NCBI GenBank assembly: GCA_029932495.1
Contig: JAOZPY010000103.1
Span: 1-8,067, forward strand
Direction: 5' to 3'
Origin: Desulfobacterales bacterium
GTDB lineage: Bacteria; Desulfobacterota; Desulfobacteria; Desulfobacterales; JAFDCJ01
Length of the DNA stretch: 8,067 nt
Below, piece by piece: positions 1-5,905 of this stretch. Made by a program: the position numbers and the translations under genes. The notes beneath the pieces are model-generated. The model searched no databases. It saw only the letters and a list, made by a program, of their open reading frames with translations, and was not told the DNA's origin. The stretch's first letter is position 1. Each line of letters opens with the position of its first letter.

Positions 1-2839
1 AACCGTTCACGACACCGAACGGCTCAAATTCAGAACCGACCAGCTTTATTTTAAACCCAAAGCGGAAATGTACGCCTTTTGCGAAGCGTATCCGGAGGCC
101 CTCAGCAATACCGTGGATATCGCTGAGCGCTGCAACCTGGAGTTTGATTTCAACTCCTATCATTTTCCGCGTTTTGATGCCGGCGATGGCCAGAGTGCCG
201 ATGAATTATTTGAAAGGGACGCACGTGAGGGGTTTAAACGCATCCTGCAGCGGTTGAAACGCAAGAATTCGGATCTCGACGAAAACCTCTACCGGCAACG
301 CTTGGATTATGAAATCAAGGTCATCAAGGAGATGGGATTTTCGGGATACTTTTTGATTGTCGCCGATTTTATCCGCTATGCCAAGGAAACGGGGGTGCCG
401 GTGGGTCCCGGCCGGGGATCCGCTGCTGGCAGTCTGGTGGCCTACAGTTTGGGAATTACCGATCTGGATCCGCTTGCCCACGGCCTGATATTTGAACGTT
501 TTCTCAATCCGGCGCGCAAAAGCATGCCGGATATTGACGTCGATTTCTGCATTGAGGGCCGGGAGGATATTTACAAATATGTGGCCGAAAAATACGGCGG
601 CGGTGATTACGTGGCGCAGATCATTACTTTCGGAAAGCTTAAGACCCGGGCGGTTATTCGTGACGTGGGCCGGGCCCTGGACATCCCCCTGCGGGAGGTG
701 GATGCGATTGCCAAGATGGTGCCCGATGTGCTCAATATCAGCCTGGATGCGGCCCTGAAACAGGAGCCCCGGCTAGCAGAGCTGGTCGAAAAAGACCCCC
801 AGGTGGCGGAGCTGATCCAGATCTGCCGGGTGTTGGAGGGCCTGCCGCGGCATGCTTCCACCCATGCCGCCGGTGTGGTAATCTCCGACCGGCCCCTGGT
901 GGATTATCTGCCGCTGTATCGTGGTAAAAAGGGAGAAGTGGTCACCCAGTTCGATATGAAAATCGTCGAAAAGATCGGACTGGTGAAATTTGATTTTCTA
1001 GGTCTGCGCAACCTGACCGTGATTGCCAAGACCCTGGCGTTGATCGCCCGGCAGGGAAAACAGCCGCCGGATCTGGAAAACATCGATCTGGCCGATGCCG
1101 CTACCTACCGCCTCCTGGCCGCTGGAGATACCACCGGCGTGTTTCAGCTTGAAAGCTCGGGCATGAAGGACCTGCTGGTGCGTTTAAAACCGGAGTGTTT
1201 TGACGATGTCATTGCGCTGGTGGCCCTGTACCGTCCGGGTCCCATGGAAAGCGGTATGATTGATGACTATGTTGCCCGCAAACACGGCAAGAAGGCGGTC
1301 AAGTACCTGGTGCCTGAGCTGGAGCCTATTTTAAAGGAAACATACGGGGTGATTGTCTACCAGGAACAGGTCATGAAAATTGCCGGCACCCTGGCCAGGT
1401 ATTCCATGGCCGAAGCCGACGATCTGCGCAAGGCCATGGGTAAGAAAATAACGGAAATTATGGCCCAGCACCGTGATCGTTTCTTAAAGGGGGCTACGGA
1501 AAATAACATCCCAGCGGAAAAGGCCGCTAAAATATTCGATCTGATTGAAAAATTCGGTGGATACGGTTTCAACAAATCCCACAGCGCCGCTTATGCCTTG
1601 ATTGCTTACCAGACCGCCTATCTCAAGGCGCATTTTCCGGTGGAATTCATGGCTTCGCTGTTGACCAGCGAAATGCATTCCAGCGATGGAGTAATGAAAT
1701 TCATCGCCGAATGCCGGTATCACGATATTATCATCCTGCCCCCGGATATCAACAGCAGTGAGCAAGAATTCACCGTGGACGGTTCCAAAATACGTTTTGG
1801 ACTGGTGGCGGTCAAAAATGTCGGTGAAAATGCCATCGATGCCATTGTCGAAGCCCGGGGCGATCAGTCCTTTGTTTCCCTGTTTGACTTCTGCGAACGG
1901 GTGGATCTGAAAAAAGTCAACAAACGGGTAGTCGAAAGCTTGATCAAATGCGGCGCTTTTGACTCCACCGGGGAAAAACGCTCCCGAATGATGGCGGCGC
2001 TGGAAAGCGCTCTGGATTATGGCCAGCGGGTGCAGCGCGAACGCAATGACCCCCAGATGGGGCTGTTCGACACGGGAGACAGCCAGCCAAGTATCAATGT
2101 GCCGGGGTTGCCGCAAATCGAGGAATGGGACCAGAAGCAATATCTGACTTTTGAAAAAGAAGCCCTCGGTTTTTATCTGTCCGGCCATCCCCTGAGCCGC
2201 TATATTGCTGTCCTGGAAAAGTTTACCAACGCCAATGGCATGTCCATCAAAGAGCTGGCCGATGGCAGTGCGGTGCGCATTGGCGGACTGGTACAAAATG
2301 TCAAGATCATCAAGACCCGCAAAGGCGACCAGATGGCCTTTGTCACTCTTGAAGATCGTCACGGTGCGGTGGAGGTGATTGTCTTTGCACGCCTTTTTGC
2401 TGCTGTCCGGGACCTGCTGACAGAAGATGCCCCCATCCTGTTGCAGGGGCAGCTGCAAAAGGATGAAAAGGCGGTAAAAATCCTGGCCGATGAGCTTATA
2501 CCGATGGAAAAGGCCGAGGAAACTTGGACGGCCAGCGTGCACTTCAACTTGGAGATTACCCGCACGGATCGGGAAACGCTGACCCGGCTGCGTGATATTC
2601 TAAAACAGCATCCCGGCACCTGCCCGGCTTTTCTTCACCTGCGCAGTACCGATAATACGGACTGTCTCATTTCATTGCCCGAGGCGCTTAAATTAAAGGC
2701 CGGTGGCAGGCTGAGCCGGGCCGTCAACGATCTGTTGGGCTACCGGGCCGTGGAGACGCACTGTGCGGTGGTCAAAGCTGCAAACACGGCCAACGGCAAC
2801 GGCCGCAAGGGTAGAAAGAAAGGGGTAATGTATGGGTAA
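1..2839 (+). CDS. dnaE: DNA polymerase III alpha subunit, DnaE1 type (5' partial)
   Basis: This is the catalytic subunit of the replicative DNA polymerase. The frame is open from base 2, so the true start and most of the N-terminal PHP domain lie upstream. Counting from the in-frame Met at 68, the palm shows PGRGSAAGS (114-122), PDIDVDFC (154-161) with the two metal-binding aspartates D157 and D159, and the third aspartate in KFDF (D309). HASTHAAG (262-269) and GYGFNKSHSAAYALIAYQTA (498-517) are also family hallmarks. A helix-hairpin-helix-like stretch (about 585-640) is followed by QMGLF (663-667), matching the QxxLF beta-clamp-binding motif at the place where E. coli DnaE carries its own. 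An OB fold (about 735-805) and a tau-interacting-type C-terminal region follow. The clamp motif and layout favour DnaE1 over DnaE2 or PolC. By alignment with E. coli D401 and D403, roughly 220 residues are missing. The C-terminus is a basic low-complexity tail overlapping the manC ribosome binding site and start. Confidence 0.97.
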   Translation, partial: TVHDTERLKFRTDQLYFKPKAEMYAFCEAYPEALSNTVDIAERCNLEFDFNSYHFPRFDAGDGQSADELFERDAREGFKRILQRLKRKNSDLDENLYRQRLDYEIKVIKEMGFSGYFLIVADFIRYAKETGVPVGPGRGSAAGSLVAYSLGITDLDPLAHGLIFERFLNPARKSMPDIDVDFCIEGREDIYKYVAEKYGGGDYVAQIITFGKLKTRAVIRDVGRALDIPLREVDAIAKMVPDVLNISLDAALKQEPRLAELVEKDPQVAELIQICRVLEGLPRHASTHAAGVVISDRPLVDYLPLYRGKKGEVVTQFDMKIVEKIGLVKFDFLGLRNLTVIAKTLALIARQGKQPPDLENIDLADAATYRLLAAGDTTGVFQLESSGMKDLLVRLKPECFDDVIALVALYRPGPMESGMIDDYVARKHGKKAVKYLVPELEPILKETYGVIVYQEQVMKIAGTLARYSMAEADDLRKAMGKKITEIMAQHRDRFLKGATENNIPAEKAAKIFDLIEKFGGYGFNKSHSAAYALIAYQTAYLKAHFPVEFMASLLTSEMHSSDGVMKFIAECRYHDIIILPPDINSSEQEFTVDGSKIRFGLVAVKNVGENAIDAIVEARGDQSFVSLFDFCERVDLKKVNKRVVESLIKCGAFDSTGEKRSRMMAALESALDYGQRVQRERNDPQMGLFDTGDSQPSINVPGLPQIEEWDQKQYLTFEKEALGFYLSGHPLSRYIAVLEKFTNANGMSIKELADGSAVRIGGLVQNVKIIKTRKGDQMAFVTLEDRHGAVEVIVFARLFAAVRDLLTEDAPILLQGQLQKDEKAVKILADELIPMEKAEETWTASVHFNLEITRTDRETLTRLRDILKQHPGTCPAFLHLRSTDNTDCLISLPEALKLKAGGRLSRAVNDLLGYRAVETHCAVVKAANTANGNGRKGRKKGVMYG
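2819..2825 (+). promoter_or_regulatory. Ribosome binding site of manC inside the dnaE 3' end
   Basis: AAAGGGG ends 6 nt before the ATG at 2832. It lies within the codons for the basic C-terminal tail of DnaE, so ribosomes finishing dnaE pass directly over the manC initiation site. It supports the ATG at 2832 as the manC start. Confidence 0.7.
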
Positions 2840-4190
2840 GACCAGAAACAACGTCTATGCCATCCTGCTGGCCGGAGGAACTGGCACCCGGCTTTGGCCG
2901 GTTTCCCGTCAGCTTTACCCCAAGCAGTTGGTCAAGTTCATCGGGAATGATTCCCTGGTGCAAAGCACCATCAAACGGCTGTCACCCGTGCTGGATTTGG
3001 CGTGTGTCAGAATCGTGTGCGGTGAACAGCATTTTCATGAAACAGCCCGTCATCTGGAAGGCATCGGGCTGGCGTCCGCGGGCAAGATTATCACCGAGCC
3101 TGCCGGGCGCAATACGGCGCCGGCCATTTTGCTGGCTGTTTTGCACATCCTGGCCGACCAGGGCGATGCCGTGCTGTGTGTTTTTCCGGCTGATCACGTC
3201 ATCGGCGACATCAAAGGCTTTCACCAGCGGTTGCAGGAGGCCACCCAGTTGGCACAGAAAGGCTTCATCGTGACGTTCGGCATTACTCCCAATTACCCGG
3301 AGACCGGGTACGGTTACGTGGAGGGCGGTGAAAAAGTCGCCCATGGTGCATTGAGCATCAAACGCTTTGTTGAAAAACCGGATGAAGCCACCGCCCGGCA
3401 GTACATTGAAGCCGGAAATTTTTTCTGGAACAGTGGTATGTTTGCTTTTAAAGCTTCGGTAATGCTGGATGAATTCCAGGCGCACCAGCCCGAGTTGCTC
3501 AAGCAGATGAAAGCCATCTTTGACCCCCGGGCACCGATCGCTGTGCAGGACTACAGCCGGCTGCCGGATATTTCGATTGATTACGCCATCATGGAGCAAA
3601 CCACCCGGGGCGTGGTGCTGCCGTCTGATTTCGGCTGGAGCGATATCGGGTCCTGGAAATCGTTGTATGATTTTTTGCCCAAAGATGCCGAACGCAATGT
3701 GATCGACGGGGATGTGATCACCAATAACACCCGCAACTGTTTCATCCTGGGGCGCGACCGGTTGATCGCCACCAATCATCTCGACAACCTGGTGGTGGTG
3801 GAGACCCCGGACTCGGTTTTTGTCTCGGACCTGGATCGCAGCCGAGACGTCAAATCCATTGTTGCCCGCCTGAAAGCCCGGGGTAGAAAAGAATACCACC
3901 AGCATCGCACCGTGCATTTACCCTGGGGCAGCCAAACGCTTTTGGAGCATAAAAATGATACTGTTGTATCCCGGTTGGTGATTTACCCGGGCTCGGCTCT
4001 TAGCCTTGAGTTCAACGGGCATCAATGCATTCACCTGGTGGCGGTAAACGGCGTTATCAAGATTCATGCCGCGGGGAGGACCCGTCGGCTCAAAGCGGGC
4101 GAGGCGGCGGTTTTTACGCAAAAAGACGTTGTGCGTCTTGAAAACACCCAGCAACAGCCGGTTTCACTGATCCAGGTGCAGGTGGGTTGA
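2832..4190 (+). CDS. manC: Mannose-1-phosphate guanylyltransferase with divergent isomerase-like C-terminal domain
   Basis: The enzyme makes GDP-mannose from mannose-1-phosphate and GTP in the cytoplasm, feeding O-antigen, capsule or other mannose- or fucose-containing glycans. The 452 residues are close to the 470-480 usual for bifunctional ManC/AlgA. The nucleotidyltransferase half is intact: LAGGTGTRLWPVSR (13-26) with PKQ (30-32), AGRNTAPA (91-98), FPADH (118-122), FVEKPD (179-184) with the Lys (K182) that binds mannose-1-phosphate in AlgA, NSGMF (200-204) and DFGWSDIGSW (266-275). The C-terminal cupin (about 355-452) corresponds to type II phosphomannose isomerase, but the usual RPWG reads LPWG (363-366) and the usual QMHHHRAEHW reads EFNGHQCIHL (393-402), so several metal or active-site residues are gone. 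I infer guanylyltransferase activity and doubt isomerase activity. It overlaps dnaE by 8 nt (ATG at 2832, dnaE TAA at 2837-2839), which implies co-transcription and translational coupling. Confidence 0.93.
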   Translation: MGKTRNNVYAILLAGGTGTRLWPVSRQLYPKQLVKFIGNDSLVQSTIKRLSPVLDLACVRIVCGEQHFHETARHLEGIGLASAGKIITEPAGRNTAPAILLAVLHILADQGDAVLCVFPADHVIGDIKGFHQRLQEATQLAQKGFIVTFGITPNYPETGYGYVEGGEKVAHGALSIKRFVEKPDEATARQYIEAGNFFWNSGMFAFKASVMLDEFQAHQPELLKQMKAIFDPRAPIAVQDYSRLPDISIDYAIMEQTTRGVVLPSDFGWSDIGSWKSLYDFLPKDAERNVIDGDVITNNTRNCFILGRDRLIATNHLDNLVVVETPDSVFVSDLDRSRDVKSIVARLKARGRKEYHQHRTVHLPWGSQTLLEHKNDTVVSRLVIYPGSALSLEFNGHQCIHLVAVNGVIKIHAAGRTRRLKAGEAAVFTQKDVVRLENTQQQPVSLIQVQVG

Positions 4191-4281
4191 GCGCGGGCTT
4201 GAACAGCGAACCGCAGAACCGCGGAATTTCAAAGTTTGGAATCACTGCGCTCTGCCTTTTGAACCAGCATGCGAGTGCATT

Positions 4282-4301
4282 CCCCACGGGTTGCTGTGGG
4301 G
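4282..4301. terminator. Short hairpin between convergent genes, weak terminator candidate
   Basis: CCCCAC (4282-4287) and GTGGGG (4296-4301) form a perfect 6-bp GC-rich stem with an 8-nt loop. It lies about 90 bases past the manC stop and about 40 bases past the stop of the oppositely oriented RNase Z gene. Neither side has a proper run of T, so intrinsic termination would be weak. It is the only clear dyad in the 153-bp convergent gap, which otherwise shows only an AT-rich stretch (about 4306-4340). Confidence 0.35.
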
Positions 4302-4341
4302 TCTTAACTCTATAAAAATTGATAGAATTCCTTACTGCGAA

Positions 4342-4369
4342 ATTCAACATTCGGTATTCGATATTCGTC
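4342..4369. repeat. Degenerate heptamer tandem array, ATTC plus three variable bases
   Basis: Four consecutive 7-bp units each start with ATTC and are followed in order by AAC, GGT, GAT and GTC. Read on the minus strand the unit is N-Y-GAAT-N, with R in most units. The array straddles the 3' end of the RNase Z gene: it encodes about the last seven residues and the TGA stop (4344-4346). A 7-bp period does not preserve a reading frame, so it is not a protein repeat but a DNA element that has reached into the gene end. Confidence 0.75.
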
Positions 4370-5372
4370 TTTTATTATTTCTATAAGCCGTTGCGGCTTC
4401 CTCCCGCAACAACGCTTCCTGCCCCGTGTACCTCGGTGAAAAATGAAAAACGGCAAACTGTTGAACCCCGGCCATGGCGGCAATGCGGCCGGCTTGAGCG
4501 GCGGTCAGGTGTTTTTTCCGGGCGGCAATGTCCCGGTCCGTATCAAGAAATGCGGCTTCAATGAAAAGCTGGTCGGATTTTTCGACCAGCGCTACAATGC
4601 GTTCGATGTTGGCCGGATTGTATACCACATCGGTGATGTAACTGATTTTTTGCCCGGCTGTGATCCGGGCGATCCTGTCAGCCAGCTCCCCTATGCGAAA
4701 ACTGACGGCCGTTGGATGCCCCTCACGGACGATGCTAAACTGTTCATCCGGGTCGGCCCGGCGGTACAGGGCCTGTTTGAAACGGGTCAGCCAGGGGCCC
4801 GGCGCCAGTCCCAGTGCCTTTAAACCTTCCTTGAGGATGTTGACGTGAAAGCGTTCTTTGAGCGCAAAGCCCAGACACGGGATGCCGTGATCCAGGATCG
4901 CCGCCGAAACCCTGAATCCATCCTCGGCATGCACCACGCCGTTAAAGGGCCGGCTGACGGCTTTGCCGTCCGCTTCAAATGCGTTCTGGCAGCGATAGCG
5001 GCGGTAAAGCATCTGCTGCGGATGAATTTCGGTGATCTGCAGGGTGAGGTGATAGTTGAAATTATCAACCAGGTTCCAGGCATAAGCGGCCAGTTTGCCT
5101 TCCACGTTGCGCAAAAAACCCGGAGGGCCGAAAAGTGCCAGGTTTTTTTCCCGGCCCAGGAAAAGGCGCAGCAGACGGTCAAAACCGATGAAATGGTCCA
5201 TGTGGGTGTGGGTGACAAACCCGTGGCTAATTTTGAGAAGTTTGCGGGCCGTCAAGCGGCCTGTATCTCCCAGGTCAAAAATCAGTGCGCGGTTTTGAAA
5301 GAGAAAAGGAATGAAAAGGCCAGGGTCTTCAAAGGGATCGTTGATCAGCCGGGGATGAAAGCTGGGTCGCAT
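4344..5372 (-). CDS. rnz: RNase Z-like metallo-beta-lactamase-fold endonuclease
   Basis: This is a probable tRNA 3' endonuclease (RNase Z/ElaC family), a zinc-dependent cytoplasmic enzyme. All seven expected metal ligands can be placed: HTHMDH (55-60) gives H55, H57, D59 and H60; LDHGIP (160-165) gives H162; TDVVY (247-251) gives D248; FHFSPRY (309-315) gives H310. APGPWLTRFKQAL (190-202) resembles the glycine-proline exosite that grips tRNA in RNase Z. The protein has 342 residues against about 305 for bacterial RNase Z. The N-terminus is unusual: the normal FLGTG strand is replaced by a segment rich in Pro and Phe, and the usual DCGEGT reads DLGDTG (33-38). The last residues (about 336-342) come from a heptamer repeat. 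The ATG at 5370-5372 shares its A with the TAA of the upstream gene (TAATG). No separate Shine-Dalgarno is visible, so translation probably depends on coupling. Another MBL nuclease role is possible. Confidence 0.82.
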   Translation of the reverse strand: MRPSFHPRLINDPFEDPGLFIPFLFQNRALIFDLGDTGRLTARKLLKISHGFVTHTHMDHFIGFDRLLRLFLGREKNLALFGPPGFLRNVEGKLAAYAWNLVDNFNYHLTLQITEIHPQQMLYRRYRCQNAFEADGKAVSRPFNGVVHAEDGFRVSAAILDHGIPCLGFALKERFHVNILKEGLKALGLAPGPWLTRFKQALYRRADPDEQFSIVREGHPTAVSFRIGELADRIARITAGQKISYITDVVYNPANIERIVALVEKSDQLFIEAAFLDTDRDIAARKKHLTAAQAGRIAAMAGVQQFAVFHFSPRYTGQEALLREEAATAYRNNKRRISNTEC

Positions 5373-5794
5373 TATGCGGGCAGAAATTTTTTGACTTGCT
5401 GATTGATGGTCAAATAGATCTCTTCATCGGAACCGAAAATATCGACCACATCCTTGTGAACAATCAGCTTTTCGATGACAAAGGCAGTTACATAAAGGCT
5501 GACGATATGAGGCTGGGGGACCACGTGGCGCAAGGGGGCGATTTGATAATCGACGTCAAAATCATCAGCCCGGGTTAGCTTTTCAAGGCACGCGGTGATT
5601 TGTTCTTCAAGAGAATTTTTATTCGTTGTTTCCACCAGGTCGTTTTCGACCAGTTTCATGGCAATGGCATTGGATAGAGACTCTGTGCAGTCTCTGACCC
5701 TGCTGATTGCCAGGCGGCGCATGTGCTCCTTGGTCGATTCGATTTTGGATAAAATGCTGGCTTCACGAGTACTTGGCCGGAATATTTTCCCCAT
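5372..5794 (-). CDS. Uncharacterised 140-residue protein coupled to RNase Z
   Basis: I do not recognise the family. The protein is soluble-looking, with no signal peptide or membrane segment. The N-terminal part (about 1-75) is rich in Lys, Arg, Ser and Glu and probably helical. A short acidic stretch RADDFDVDY (75-83) leads to a more hydrophobic part (98-112), and the end (about 113-140) contains VDIFGSDEEIYL and a basic tail. No catalytic motif, zinc ligands or helix-turn-helix stands out. The start at 5794 is supported by AAGGTGA 6 nt upstream. The gene ends in a 1-nt overlap with the RNase Z gene (TAATG), which argues that it is real and co-translated. It lies 111 bp beyond the end of recJ with a possible promoter between. 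A role alongside RNase Z (partner, regulator or unrelated co-transcribed protein) is only inferred from this linkage. Confidence 0.75.
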   Translation of the reverse strand: MGKIFRPSTREASILSKIESTKEHMRRLAISRVRDCTESLSNAIAMKLVENDLVETTNKNSLEEQITACLEKLTRADDFDVDYQIAPLRHVVPQPHIVSLYVTAFVIEKLIVHKDVVDIFGSDEEIYLTINQQVKKFLPA

Positions 5795-5800
5795 GGTCTG

Positions 5801-5807
5801 TCACCTT
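5801..5807 (-). promoter_or_regulatory. Ribosome binding site of the 140-residue gene
   Basis: Read on the minus strand, AAGGTGA is 6 nt upstream of the ATG at 5792-5794. It decides the start: an overlapping frame beginning further upstream lacks such a site and has no recognisable protein. Confidence 0.65.
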
Positions 5808-5854
5808 GCTTTATCGTCGAGCTGTCAGCCGACATCACTTTTTGCTTAAATGCG

Positions 5855-5886
5855 ATTATAATAAATGTTCGTCCATTGGATTGCAA
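5855..5886 (-). promoter_or_regulatory. Candidate sigma70 promoter in the recJ to 140-residue gene gap
   Basis: On the minus strand a perfect TATAAT (5860-5855) sits about 60 bases upstream of the start codon at 5794. TTGCAA (5886-5881) lies upstream, but with a 20-bp spacer, longer than the optimal 17. There is no extended TG. The -10 is convincing and the -35 is not. If used, it would let the 140-residue gene and RNase Z be expressed apart from recJ. Confidence 0.4.
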
Positions 5887-5905
5887 GCAAAAATATCACG
5901 CTGGC

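Noticed and set aside
1484..2542. Open frame of 352 codons on the minus strand opposite dnaE
   Set aside because: It lies wholly inside the conserved dnaE region, has no recognisable motif or ribosome binding site, and is explained by the codon bias of the real gene.
2982..3917. Open frame of 311 codons on the minus strand opposite manC
   Set aside because: It mirrors the manC coding frame, and the predicted protein has no domain pattern; manC is unambiguous here.
4191..4281. Possible tRNA or small RNA gene in the manC to RNase Z gap
   Set aside because: No T-loop-like GGTTCGANNCC, no cloverleaf pairing and no promoter elements were seen; only short direct repeats of GAACCGC (about 4208-4222).
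4845..5402. Open frame of 185 codons on the plus strand across the RNase Z gene and the end of the 140-residue gene
   Set aside because: It is antisense to conserved RNase Z motifs and has no credible homologue pattern; treated as a shadow.
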